Source of the DNA: Micavibrio sp. UBA6147
Lineage (GTDB): Bacteria; Pseudomonadota; Alphaproteobacteria; Micavibrionales; UBA1664
Reading direction: 5' to 3'
DNA: 64,000 nucleotides
NCBI GenBank assembly: GCA_002423185.1
Contig: DIUX01000001.1
Coordinates: forward strand, 454,050-518,049
Shown in pieces: positions 16,399 through 25,052 of the stretch (the first letter of the stretch is position 1; each line of letters begins with the position of its first letter). Position numbers and translations under genes: made by a program. The notes under the pieces were generated by a model. The model did no database searches, was not told the origin of the DNA, and saw only the letters and a list, made by a program, of their open reading frames with translations.

Positions 16399-17124
16399 TT
16401 AATCCGCGTTGCCATAGCGCATAAGCTCGGTTCCATAGAGCTTTAGATACTCACGCCCGCCGATCATGTTGTCCGATAAGGAATCGCATAGCGTCCAAAA
16501 CGCTTTGCTGTGATCCATATGTTGCAAATGCGCTACTTCATGAGCGGCGAGATAGTCAATCACATGGTCGGGGCAAAAAACGAGTCGCCATGAATAGGAT
16601 AATTTTCCGTTGCTGGTGCAACTTCCCCACCGCGTGCCGGTGTCACGCAAGGTGATGCCGTTGATGCTCTTGCCAATGGCGGCGGCCTTGTCGTGGGATA
16701 GTGGCTCTATCTTGCGGCGCAATTGTTCGATCAACCAACGCCGAATGTTGGAAGACGGGTCGGGGCGGGCGCTGTGGACAAGCAAGCTGTCGGCGCTTAG
16801 GACACACTCCGTGGTGCGTTTTTGGCTGGGCTCAATGTGGATTTTGCGTTCGCGCCCGAAAATCGGAATGATGCGTCCGTGGTCAAACGGCACACCGCGC
16901 GGCAAATCGGCAAGGCGGGCGGCAATCCATGCTTGGTGGCGCTCTACGAATCGTTTGACGTCCTTTTCGCGGGCATAGCGGGGGATGACGAGCTTTATGC
17001 GCCTGTTCTTCGGGTCTACGCGCAAAGTGAGGCGCTTGGCGCGATCACTAATCTGCGGGTCTACATAGGGGCCGAAGGCGGAATCATCCGGATCGGGGCT
17101 GTATTGCTTCGGTATGAGGAACAC
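16399..17124 (-). CDS. YgjP/DUF45-type zinc metallopeptidase
   Basis: The 241-residue protein has the YgjP-like architecture: an N-terminal beta-rich part (KRLTLRVDPKNRRIKLVIPR), then a C-terminal zincin domain with RDTGTRWGSCTSNGKLSYSWR and the zinc motif AAHEVAHLQHMDHSKAFW, where HEVAH and the following His would bind zinc. Family members are predicted metal-dependent hydrolases; the physiological substrate is not known to me. Cytoplasmic, no signal peptide. Confidence 0.9.
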   Translation of the reverse strand: MFLIPKQYSPDPDDSAFGPYVDPQISDRAKRLTLRVDPKNRRIKLVIPRYAREKDVKRFVERHQAWIAARLADLPRGVPFDHGRIIPIFGRERKIHIEPSQKRTTECVLSADSLLVHSARPDPSSNIRRWLIEQLRRKIEPLSHDKAAAIGKSINGITLRDTGTRWGSCTSNGKLSYSWRLVFCPDHVIDYLAAHEVAHLQHMDHSKAFWTLCDSLSDNMIGGREYLKLYGTELMRYGNAD

Positions 17125-17233
17125 GGGTTACGGTGCCTGATATGGTTATTGATTGCTTGGGGTATAGATAACAATAATGCGCGGGATTATACAACACCCG
17201 CGTTGCATCCCCCGTATTACATCAAGGCAAAGA

Positions 17234-18058
17234 TCAGGCGCGTTTGAGTTTTGGTGCAGGAATATGCGTTGCTTTGCGCAAAACGCCCTTGGTGGCGCGG
17301 AGCATGTTTTCAACGCTGTCTTGCTTGGCTATCGGTTCTTCGACCAAGGAAAACCCCGGGAAGACGGTTTGCAGGGCGCCGCTGCGAATTTCATCAAAGG
17401 TGCGGTCAATAAAGGCACTATCATGGATGGCGGTTTCAAGCCATTTGGCGGTTGCTTCGCTTGTTTTAAAAATACCGAGCGGGAAGTATTTTTGTTTGAA
17501 GAATTGATATTCCATGCGGTCTTCCATGTCTTCGCGGGTCAATTCGCGCCCGCGCAGGATGTCTTTGGCAAAATCGTCATGCCATGCATTGTGGCGGCGC
17601 GTTTTGATGGTGCTGCGCGAAAAACATTCTCTGAGTTCATTCAAAGTCGGGAAAACGCCGTCAATCGTGCCTCGAATTTCTTGCGCCAGAAAATCGGGAT
17701 CGTGATATTGACCGGCGATGATGGAAAAATCGTTGCTGAGGCGCTGTTTGTTGCGGGCGGTGGCATGGGGCATGAATTCAATGTTTTTCAGGGCAAAACA
17801 GTAAAACAACAACGACCGATCCATCAGGGCGATGAGTTCGTCATGCAGACCTTCGATCTCGTCATGATAGTCATCGTCTTCGAGTCGGTTGAGGATATCC
17901 CTGATCGGGCGGTTCATTAATTCGTGCGCGTCTTCGATCCGATTTTCAATGTCGGCCTGCGCCTCGTCCATATCCATGATGCCGAGATACACATTCTCAA
18001 CAAACTCGGTCGGGATAAAGCCGGTAATGGATGGTTTCTTTGTGCGATTATCTGTCAT
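17234..18058 (-). CDS. hypothetical helical protein
   Basis: A 274-residue soluble protein, highly charged and predicted largely helical. I start it at the ATG at 18058 (MTDNRTKK); an upstream ATG at 18130 would prepend a hydrophobic, atypical sequence. The acidic segment LNRLEDDDYHDEIEGLHDE and the central KTRRHNAWHDDFAKDILRGR stand out, and the C terminus is basic (APKLKRA). I recognise no domain. It sits 109 bases downstream of the Bfd-type gene's region and upstream of the metallopeptidase on the same strand, without tight spacing. Confidence 0.7.
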   Translation of the reverse strand: MTDNRTKKPSITGFIPTEFVENVYLGIMDMDEAQADIENRIEDAHELMNRPIRDILNRLEDDDYHDEIEGLHDELIALMDRSLLFYCFALKNIEFMPHATARNKQRLSNDFSIIAGQYHDPDFLAQEIRGTIDGVFPTLNELRECFSRSTIKTRRHNAWHDDFAKDILRGRELTREDMEDRMEYQFFKQKYFPLGIFKTSEATAKWLETAIHDSAFIDRTFDEIRSGALQTVFPGFSLVEEPIAKQDSVENMLRATKGVLRKATHIPAPKLKRA

Positions 18059-18198
18059 GGATAATTTATATGGAAAAAGACGGCAAAAAGCAAGAACAAA
18101 TCCGTAATGCTGTACGGTGAGGCGCCTCAACGCAGAGCTGCTTATAGGGCGCTTAAGTTCAGATCAAGCCTAGACCAAGATCAGGCCAAGGCTCAAGA

Positions 18199-18732
18199 TC
18201 AGGGGCGCGGCGCGGAGGGCGTGAACGCGCCACAGCTGCAATGCGTACAGCCCGATTTTTTGAAATCGGCGGGAGCGGGAGCGTGCGGGCTGATGGCGGC
18301 GAGCTGCTTTTTATCGGAGGCATGGGGGGATGAATCGGGGTTCCAGCGCCCTGCGGCAGCGTTTTCTGCGGCATTCTCTGTGGCGTTCTCTGTGGGCTGC
18401 GGTTTTGCGGGCTCCGGCGTGTTGTTTGGTGCGTTGCTTGAGGCGTTTGCGTTGTCATTGTCGTTTGCGGGGGCATCGTGCTTGGCTGTTGTGGGCAATG
18501 ACGCTGTATTTTCGTCCGCTGCACCGGCCATGGAGGCATTGATCCGGCCTTTGATCGTATCGAGGCATGTTCCGCAATTCGGGCGGTTACCGTTCGAGGC
18601 TTGGCGATAGACTTCGGAGGTTTTTGGCCTTTTGCCCGTTGGCTCACCGCGGGCGGCCATGGAGTCTTTGACATCGGCTATCGCACGGTCTAAGGCCTTG
18701 TCGTTAAAGGCGTTGCAATGGCAAACCCACAT
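18199..18732 (-). CDS. Bfd-type [2Fe-2S] ferredoxin with long Cys-ending tail
   Basis: Residues 1-65 match bacterioferritin-associated ferredoxin: MWVCHCNAFND (Cys4, Cys6) and NCGTCLDTIKGRI (Cys53, Cys56) are the four cluster ligands. Bfd passes electrons to bacterioferritin to release stored iron. Classical Bfd is about 65-75 residues. Here about 110 more follow: a low-complexity Ala/Asn/Pro/Glu linker and a terminal GCTHCSCGAF (Cys162, 165, 167). The tail is unusual and may bind metal or a cluster. No bacterioferritin gene is adjacent. A Fur-like box overlaps the promoter, consistent with induction under iron limitation. Confidence 0.82.
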   Translation of the reverse strand: MWVCHCNAFNDKALDRAIADVKDSMAARGEPTGKRPKTSEVYRQASNGNRPNCGTCLDTIKGRINASMAGAADENTASLPTTAKHDAPANDNDNANASSNAPNNTPEPAKPQPTENATENAAENAAAGRWNPDSSPHASDKKQLAAISPHAPAPADFKKSGCTHCSCGAFTPSAPRP

Positions 18733-18785
18733 TCTGTTCTCCCTAATATTTCTCGTTTTGCCTGATTATTCAGGTCGTTTTTCTG

Positions 18786-18824
18786 ACTATAGCAAGATTG
18801 ATCTGCAATTGAAAGTCATTCTCA
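18786..18824 (-). promoter_or_regulatory. Fur-box promoter of the Bfd-type gene
   Basis: On the minus strand, TTTCAA (18809-18814) and TATAGT (18786-18791) form a -35/-10 pair with an exact 17-base spacer. The 15-mer TGAGAATGACTTTCA (18810-18824) matches 12 of 15 positions of the classical 7-1-7 Fur consensus and covers the -35 element, so bound Fur should block RNA polymerase. The start codon is about 54 bases downstream of the -10. Confidence 0.7.
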
Positions 18825-19242
18825 ATTAAAAATGTGATGCAGAGCAATATGGCAGGAAAAGCAAGGAATCTGGGAAGGAGTTTGGGAAGGAAAACAGCAA
18901 GGCCCAGAACGTAAAAAGCAAACGTGAAAAGCAAAAGCGAAAAGCAAACGGGATAGGCGTTGCTAAAGTAGGCGTGGACTGCATCGGAGCGGATTAAATC
19001 GCCGCGTTTATGCCACGTATTCCTCGCGCCCGATACGGGGGACGCATGGGCGTTGACACAGCGCCGCAGTGTTTTTTGATAAAGTGTGTTTTGATAAACG
19101 GTTTCTTTTTGCAGGGGAACGCCCCTGCTCGCGGTATGTGGGGGAGAGTGTGCGGCGTTAGGCTGAAAGCAGCGTAGAGAGAGGAAGGCTGGCGCGGGAA
19201 TTGTGCGCAAGCCTTCCTCTTAATTCTAAGCCTATCCTAACT
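18825..19242. other. intergenic region with short A/G-rich repeats
   Basis: No convincing gene lies between the Bfd-type promoter and the phaZ stop. Bases 18911-18950 contain degenerate direct repeats of about 11 bases built on GAAAAGCAAA. A 10-bp perfect stem GAGGAAGGCT/AGCCTTCCTC (19181-19190 with 19210-19219), extended internally by GCGC pairs, sits just past the phaZ stop. It may be the 3' end structure of phaZ mRNA, though it lacks a T-run. A minus-strand open frame of 146 codons here looks spurious because it runs through the Bfd promoter. Confidence 0.5.
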
Positions 19243-20562
19243 CTAACCCTTCCAAAGCGGGGCTTTGATGTCGGGGGCGACCGTGAAATCTTGCGTTGGT
19301 ATGGGCGAGATTTTTTGATCGTCTTTTTCTTGGCTGCGGATGAAATTGCGCACGCGCGGCATAATCATTTCACGCCATTTGCGGCCGTTGAAAATGCCGT
19401 AATGCCCGACTTTTTCCTGCATATGGTGGAAATGTTTGTCCTTGGGCAGGGCGGAACATAATTTATGTGCGGCCTCGGTCTGACCCGCCGCAGAAATATC
19501 GTCCAGCTCACCCTCAATCGTCAAAAGGGCGGTCTTTTTGATGCGCGACGGCAGGACGGGAACGGCCTCACCGGTGATCGGGTCTGTCCAGATCATTTGT
19601 TCTTGCGGAAGGGCGTGTTTTTGGAACACGGTTTCAACGGTCTGGAGATAGAACTCGGCGCTCAAATCCATCACCGCGAGATATTCATCATAGAAGACGC
19701 GGTGGTTTTCCGCCGGTTCGCCGTCGCCTTTGACAAGGTGATTATAAAATTCGATGTGAGAACCGATATGGCGGTCAAGATTCATCGACATAAACCCGCC
19801 AAGCTGGATAAATCCGGGGTAGACCTTGCGGAACGCGCCCGGGTAATAAAACGGCACGGTGGCCACAACAGTGTGTTCGAACCAGCTTAAGGGGCGCTTC
19901 TCGGCAAGCTCGGTGACTTGGGTTTTGGATACGCGCGGGTCAATCGGCCCGCCCATGAGGGTCATGCTGAGTGGTTGCGCCGGATCGTTGCGATAGGCGA
20001 GAACAGAGGCCGCCGCAAGCACAGGAACCGCAGGCTGACACACCGCGAGAACATGACAATCGGGCCCCAAAAGGCGCATATAGGTCATGAGGTAATCAAT
20101 ACAGTCATCAAGGTTAAAACGACCGGCCGTGACGGGAACTTGGCGCGCATCATGCCAATCGGTGATGTAAACATCATGATGCGGCAACAGTGCCTGAACC
20201 GTGCCGCGCAGCAAGGTGGCATAGTGGCCGGAGATCGGCGCAACGACCAAAACCTTCGGGTCTTTGCGTTTGACAATGTCACGGCGGAAGTGGAGCAAGT
20301 TACAAAACGGAAGCTCATGCGCGACTTCTTCCGTCACCGCGACGGTTTTGCCGCCGATGACGGTTTCGTGAAGGCCAAATTCAGGTTTTCCAAAGCGCCG
20401 CGTGACGCGTTCCACCAATTCGGCGGCGGCGGACACAGTGCGCCCAGCCTGTGTATAGGCCAACGGGTTATAGGGGTTTTGCATCGTCAGGCGTGTGGCC
20501 TTCGCCGCCATTTTAACTGGCGATAAAGACGCGTGCATAAATTCGTACATATCATATAGCAT
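19243..20562 (-). CDS. phaZ: intracellular polyhydroxyalkanoate depolymerase PhaZ
   Basis: This 439-residue alpha/beta-hydrolase matches the intracellular PHB depolymerase family that mobilises stored polyhydroxybutyrate granules. The nucleophile is a Cys rather than Ser: LAVCQPAVPVLAA places it at Cys175, as in the Ralstonia-type enzyme. Other features are VVAPISGHYATLLRG, YITDWHDARQVPV, LMGGPIDPR, and the catalytic His in QEKVGHYGIFNGR. The start MLYDMYEFMH at 20562 fits the family; an upstream ATG at 20616 adds 18 atypical residues. No PHA synthase or phasin gene is in the window, so the polymer genes must be elsewhere. Confidence 0.92.
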   Translation of the reverse strand: MLYDMYEFMHASLSPVKMAAKATRLTMQNPYNPLAYTQAGRTVSAAAELVERVTRRFGKPEFGLHETVIGGKTVAVTEEVAHELPFCNLLHFRRDIVKRKDPKVLVVAPISGHYATLLRGTVQALLPHHDVYITDWHDARQVPVTAGRFNLDDCIDYLMTYMRLLGPDCHVLAVCQPAVPVLAAASVLAYRNDPAQPLSMTLMGGPIDPRVSKTQVTELAEKRPLSWFEHTVVATVPFYYPGAFRKVYPGFIQLGGFMSMNLDRHIGSHIEFYNHLVKGDGEPAENHRVFYDEYLAVMDLSAEFYLQTVETVFQKHALPQEQMIWTDPITGEAVPVLPSRIKKTALLTIEGELDDISAAGQTEAAHKLCSALPKDKHFHHMQEKVGHYGIFNGRKWREMIMPRVRNFIRSQEKDDQKISPIPTQDFTVAPDIKAPLWKG

Positions 20563-20756
20563 GGTGGAGATCTCCCCCGTATACCCGTTCAAACTGCGCC
20601 TATTGTAGCGCAGCAAAAATTTATGACCAGTTAAGATTTTTCCACTTTGGCAAACTATCCACCGATTGCCATAAGAATTCGGCGATTTTTGGGCGATTTT
20701 TGAAGAAATCCTGCACCAGCACTCGGGGATTTAGCGGGGATTTCGACGGGATTGGG

Positions 20757-21863
20757 ATGCTAATTCCGTTTACGTTATGCGCGGATGGGTATATCCTGAA
20801 GGGCATGATTGATGATATTTCGCTCTTATCCGTCCTTCCCTCCGCATCACTTGGGCATCGAGTCTTTACAGGACTCGTGACTGTTTGCCTTGTGATGGGG
20901 GCGCAAGCCTTGCTTTACCCGATCATCGTGCGGCTTTGGGGCGTGCGCCCGTTTTTCGAGGCGTTTATTGATACATGCTTTACCCCCGTTATCACGCGGT
21001 TGAACCGCCCCAACCGTTCGCGCGCCGTTTTATGGGTGCGCGGGGCGGTGGTCTTGGTGCTGGTCATTATGGTGTGTTTGTTGACGGTGTTTGCCCTGCG
21101 CACCGCAATGCTGGCTGTACCTTATGATATATATGGCTATGTCGATGTGGCGATTTTGATGATGTGTTTGTCGCCTGTGGCGCCGCTCATCCATTCGGTG
21201 ATGTTTGCAAGGACGCAAATGTCCAAAACGAAACCCTCCGACAAAAACGAGCAGAAAAACCCCTATTTCATGCGGTTGGCGCGGGCAAGTTATACCAACC
21301 TTATCCATCTTGACGATCACGGGCTTGCGCGGGGGATGATTAAGCTCAATTTGAGCGGTTTTCTGGCGTGGTGCGTGACGCCTGTGCTGGTGTATATCGC
21401 GCTGGGCGGCTATGCGTTGTTGCTCTATACCGCGCTGAACGCGGCGTCATTCGGCGCCGGTAAGGCGGCGCTGATGCAGCCGTTTTCCAAGATTCTGGCG
21501 CTGTGGATCGGGCTAATGCTCGGGGTCGCGCAATGGCCGGCGTCGTTTTTAATGGCGGTGGCGGCGTTTTTTACGGGGTCGGCGTCATTTTTCAAGGCAA
21601 TTGGCGGGCTGTTCCCCAAAAAAGGCGCGCCCTCGGCCTATGAAGGCGGGCGGGCGATGGCGGTGATGGCCTACAGCCTTAACCTGACCCTCGGCGGGCC
21701 ATATCAGGATCGCTTCGGCAAGGGTGTGTCAACGCCATGGGTCGGGCCGGTGGGGTCGAGCGCACAAGTCGCCGCGCGTGATATTATCCGTTCGGCCTAT
21801 ATCATCGCGGTGGCGTTGCTGTTGTTCGCGGTTTTGTTGTTTGGCGTGTCGTTGGTTGTTTGA
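20757..21863 (+). CDS. CobD/CbiB-related membrane protein
   Basis: The protein of about 368 residues has 4-5 membrane segments and resembles CobD/CbiB (adenosylcobinamide-phosphate synthase), which attaches aminopropanol to cobyric acid. Matching regions are the central YALLLYTALNAASFGAGK, where CbiB has AYKAINTLDSMVGYK, and EGGRAMAVMAYSLNLTLGGP, where CbiB has a GRALAAMAGALGVRLGGP-like block. Many conserved CbiB residues, including the Asn/Thr/Asp-rich loop, look replaced, so it may not retain the reaction. Start uncertain: TTG 20700, ATG 20757 or ATG 20805. A CobT-like gene lies 2 kb away. Confidence 0.65.
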   Translation: MLIPFTLCADGYILKGMIDDISLLSVLPSASLGHRVFTGLVTVCLVMGAQALLYPIIVRLWGVRPFFEAFIDTCFTPVITRLNRPNRSRAVLWVRGAVVLVLVIMVCLLTVFALRTAMLAVPYDIYGYVDVAILMMCLSPVAPLIHSVMFARTQMSKTKPSDKNEQKNPYFMRLARASYTNLIHLDDHGLARGMIKLNLSGFLAWCVTPVLVYIALGGYALLLYTALNAASFGAGKAALMQPFSKILALWIGLMLGVAQWPASFLMAVAAFFTGSASFFKAIGGLFPKKGAPSAYEGGRAMAVMAYSLNLTLGGPYQDRFGKGVSTPWVGPVGSSAQVAARDIIRSAYIIAVALLLFAVLLFGVSLVV

Positions 21864-21883
21864 GCGCGAGGTGTTTGTTTTAC

Positions 21884-22465
21884 TTAGTCTTCTTGTTCGC
21901 GCGGGGCGTATTTGGCCAAAATACGCTGCAAGGTGCGCCGATGCATCCCGAGTTTGCGCGCCGTTTCCGATACATTATGATTACATTGTTCATAGATGCG
22001 CTGGATATGCTCCCACTTCACGCGGTCGGCGGGCATCGGGTTTTCGGGGAGCGGGGGGAGTGTGTCGCCGCCTTCGTTGAGCAAGGCCGCCTCAATCGCG
22101 GCGGCATCGGCGGGCTTGGACAAATAATCAACCGCGCCGGACTTCACCGCCGCAACCGCCGTGGCGATGTTGCCGAAGGCGGTGACAACGACAATCCGGC
22201 AATTGGGGACATGGTCTTTGAGGGTTTGGACAACGTCAAGGCCGCTCCCATCCCCCAAACGCAAATCAACCAAGGCGAAATCAGGCTTGTAGGCGCGGGC
22301 TTTGGCGGTGGCTTCGGCGACGCTGAAGGCTGTTTCGGTTTCAAATCCGCGCCGCGCCATGGACAAGGCCGTCCGCCCCGCAAGAATTTGGTCGTCATCA
22401 ATGACGAGGAGCTTGCCTTTGGACGGGGCAGCTTGAGCGGGGATGGATGCGGGCGGTACTGTCAT
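21884..22465 (-). CDS. regA: redox response regulator RegA/ActR/PrrA
   Basis: The 193-residue regulator has an N-terminal receiver domain (KLLVIDDDQILAGRTAL with acidic pocket, phospho-acceptor Asp in ALVDLRLGDGSG, VVTAFGNIATAV, and Lys in DYLSKPAD). A linker rich in Pro is followed by a Fis-type helix-turn-helix: CNHNVSETARKLGMHRRTLQRILAK. The MHRRTLQRIL recognition helix is almost invariant in RegA/ActR. RegA controls respiration, carbon and nitrogen metabolism in response to redox state. It lies 60 bases downstream of its cognate sensor gene. Confidence 0.95.
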   Translation of the reverse strand: MTVPPASIPAQAAPSKGKLLVIDDDQILAGRTALSMARRGFETETAFSVAEATAKARAYKPDFALVDLRLGDGSGLDVVQTLKDHVPNCRIVVVTAFGNIATAVAAVKSGAVDYLSKPADAAAIEAALLNEGGDTLPPLPENPMPADRVKWEHIQRIYEQCNHNVSETARKLGMHRRTLQRILAKYAPREQED

Positions 22466-22525
22466 AGGGGATTATGCCTTTAATGTATGTTCTTGGGTTC
22501 AGTGTAGCCCCACACCCCTTTGTTT

Positions 22526-23941
22526 TCAAGTCCGGCTTGGGGTGTTTTCAGGGTATGGCAAGGTGATGTGAACGCAGGCGCCGCCATGGTTCAGGCCATG
22601 GTTTGGAAGATTCGAAAACGCCGCCTTGCCGCCGATCCGGTCTAAAAAGACACTGACGATAAACAAGCCCAGCCCCATATGATGGCTCGGTTTTGCTGAG
22701 GTGTTGCCTCGCTTGGAACCGCTGGCAGAGGCCGTGGGGCGGTTGGAGATATAGGGTTCACCGATGCGGCTTAGAACACTCTCCGGAAACCCCGCGCCGT
22801 CATCGGTGATGGTGATGGCGATATGGCGGCTTGCCGGATCGTCGACAAGGCTCAAGGTCACGGTATGGCGGGCATGGTCGATGGCGTTGCTGAGGATATT
22901 CTCAAAAACCTGAATAAGATCATATTGCGGCGAAAACAGCGGCAGATGCGCCGAAGGGCGGCGCAAGGATGAGGGCGCATCGAGCGTAATCATCTTGCCT
23001 TGGTGGTCGAGTCTTTCGATGATCTCACCGAGCAACATAGGCAGCGGGCGCGGCGGCGCCCTGTGGTCGGAATCGCCGGACAGGGCGCTGTGGCTGTCGT
23101 CATAATGGCGGCCGAGGCGGCTCAGAATATCCTTGCATTTGCGGCTTTCCTGAACCAGCAAGGCAACATCTGGGGCAAGCGGGTCGTCGGGGAATATGTC
23201 GCGCTCCATATCCCCCGCGATCAAGGCGATGGTGGATAGGGGACTCCCGAGTTCATGGATAGACGCAGTGGTCAACGCCCCGATGGTGGACAAGGCGCGG
23301 TGCTTTAAGAGCATATGGCGCGCTTCGTCATAGGCATCAAGGATTTTGCGACGTTCATGGGAGATGCTCCACATAATGAATCCGATTAATATGATCATCA
23401 CAACCACCGCAATGCCTTGCGCCGTGGTGAATAAATCGGGCAAAACGGGCGAGGGTTCAGGCCATATCAACGGGTGGTGAAAGGTGAACAGCGTCCCCGC
23501 CACGCCCATCGCGATGGCACCCAAAACCACCACTTGACGCAAGGGGAGAACGGACGCCCCGACCGCCAAAGGCGCGATCAGGAAAATGCTGAACGGGTTT
23601 TGAATACCGCCGGAAAAATAGAGCAAAACCGCGATTTGCAAAGTGTCATAGGCGAGGGTAGCCAAAACTGATCGGTGACTGATCGGTTTGTCTTTGAAAC
23701 GGTGCATCATAAAAAGATTGATGACGACCGACGGCGTCAAACAAGCCAACAGTAGCGGCAACGGTAAAGCAATATGCAGCCAGTAATGCGCAATTACGAT
23801 GGTGAGGAATTGCCCGCAAATGCCGAGCCACCGCATCACAACGAAGGGGCGGGCGCTGACTTGATGGGGGAGCATCCCGAAGGCAGGGCTTGGGGCGGGG
23901 CTTGCGGGCTGGGCGGTGACGGGCGTAAACGTCATGGGCAA
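22526..23941 (-). CDS. regB: redox sensor histidine kinase RegB/ActS/PrrB
   Basis: The 471-residue kinase has six hydrophobic segments in its N-terminal half, with the quinone-site motif GGIQNPF (GGxxNPF in RegB) in a periplasmic loop. The H-box SIHELGSPLSTIALI carries the phosphorylated His near residue 229. ESRKCKDILSRL contains the conserved redox-sensing Cys position. The ATPase has ENILSNAIDHA, TDDGAGFP and MGLGLFIVSVFLDRIGG. It would sense the ubiquinone pool and signal to RegA. Together with regA it probably forms an operon with the upstream CobT-like gene, 29 bases away. Confidence 0.95.
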   Translation of the reverse strand: MPMTFTPVTAQPASPAPSPAFGMLPHQVSARPFVVMRWLGICGQFLTIVIAHYWLHIALPLPLLLACLTPSVVINLFMMHRFKDKPISHRSVLATLAYDTLQIAVLLYFSGGIQNPFSIFLIAPLAVGASVLPLRQVVVLGAIAMGVAGTLFTFHHPLIWPEPSPVLPDLFTTAQGIAVVVMIILIGFIMWSISHERRKILDAYDEARHMLLKHRALSTIGALTTASIHELGSPLSTIALIAGDMERDIFPDDPLAPDVALLVQESRKCKDILSRLGRHYDDSHSALSGDSDHRAPPRPLPMLLGEIIERLDHQGKMITLDAPSSLRRPSAHLPLFSPQYDLIQVFENILSNAIDHARHTVTLSLVDDPASRHIAITITDDGAGFPESVLSRIGEPYISNRPTASASGSKRGNTSAKPSHHMGLGLFIVSVFLDRIGGKAAFSNLPNHGLNHGGACVHITLPYPENTPSRT

Positions 23942-23970
23942 GGCATCCGTTTGCTGGGTCTGTACGGCGT

Positions 23971-24945
23971 TTAGGCGGCAGCCTTGTTATGACCGGCACA
24001 GAGCAAGGCCGAGATCATCTTGAGATCCGCATAGGCGAGCAAAAGATCCGCGCCCACAGCGGGGTGGTCTTGGGTACTGTCGATACGGGCGGGGGCGCTG
24101 AAACACGGCCATTGCGCCGGAATTTTAAGACCGGCGGCGAGCGGCGTATCAATGCGGTAGCAATGATTGATGGCTTGGGGGGCTTCTTCGGACAACACCG
24201 CCATGGCGGCAAGGCCGGTTAAGCCCTCGACAACCACCGGAATCCCAGCAAGGCGGGCGGCGATCATTGCCCCGCACAGGGCGGCGATTTCGCGGCTGCC
24301 TTGCGTGCGCAGGCGGTCTAGGCCTTTGGCGTCGGCGTTCGGGCGATTTTGGGCCATGTTTTGAACCGTGTTTTGGGGAGTGAGGGCGGGCATCAAAATG
24401 GCCTGAAGCAAGCCAAGGGCAACGCGCTCTGTCCCGTTGCCAAAGGCGCAGGCAAGCAAACAATCCGTTTGTTGCTCCACCGTCATCATGCCATAGGTCA
24501 AGGCCATGGCGGCTTCTTGGACATCCATGCTGTCGGCTTCGGGGCTGTGTTCAACGGCGGTGTCGGGGTCGAGTTCATAAAGCTGGAGGTTACACTGCGC
24601 CGCCAGACACATATGATTGAGCATCGCCTCGCCCTCCATCAGGCCTTGGATGAGCGGGGTATAGTCGCGGGCGGGCAAGTCGACGGGGGCGACGCTTGTT
24701 GCATGGGGCGCGGCAAAAATGTTATTGGCGTAAAACAGCGCCATTTTCGCGGTGGCGAGCTGGGCTTTGCCAGCGCGGGCATAAACACTGCGCAGCCAAA
24801 AAGCCTCGGCCTTGAGGCGGGAGCCAAGGTAATCCGGCAAATCATCCGCCAAAGACCGCGCCGCACAAGAAGGCATACTGCGGAACACCTTGCGGATTTC
24901 ATCGAAATCAACAAGGGGAGAGGATGTATTTTTGGCTTGTGTCAT
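23971..24945 (-). CDS. degenerate CobT-like protein
   Basis: The 324-residue protein resembles nicotinate-nucleotide:dimethylbenzimidazole phosphoribosyltransferase (CobT), which activates the lower base of cobalamin. The best match is GLDRLRTQGSREIAALCGAMIAARLAGIPVV (quoted key parts: GSREIAALCGA, GIPVVVEGLTGLAA) with overall order preserved. The C-terminal acidic GEGTGA-type segment carrying the catalytic Glu of CobT is not visible; DHPAVGADLLLA stands in its place. The nucleotide-binding Gly/Asn/Thr segment also looks altered. It may have lost catalysis or changed substrate. It precedes regB on the same strand. Confidence 0.7.
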   Translation of the reverse strand: MTQAKNTSSPLVDFDEIRKVFRSMPSCAARSLADDLPDYLGSRLKAEAFWLRSVYARAGKAQLATAKMALFYANNIFAAPHATSVAPVDLPARDYTPLIQGLMEGEAMLNHMCLAAQCNLQLYELDPDTAVEHSPEADSMDVQEAAMALTYGMMTVEQQTDCLLACAFGNGTERVALGLLQAILMPALTPQNTVQNMAQNRPNADAKGLDRLRTQGSREIAALCGAMIAARLAGIPVVVEGLTGLAAMAVLSEEAPQAINHCYRIDTPLAAGLKIPAQWPCFSAPARIDSTQDHPAVGADLLLAYADLKMISALLCAGHNKAAA

Positions 24946-25052
24946 GGCTCTAAACCCTTTTACTATGACTTTTACTATGGCTTGGAAATGCTCGGCTGTT
25001 CGTGCTGAGCCTAGGTTTTAGCATTTTTTAAAATATAAAGGCAAACAAACAA

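Noticed and set aside
18770..19210. 146-codon minus-strand open frame with one hydrophobic stretch between phaZ and the Bfd-type gene
   Set aside because: It runs through the Fur box and promoter of the Bfd-type gene, starts without a clear ribosome-binding site, and its first half looks like random basic/Pro-rich translation.
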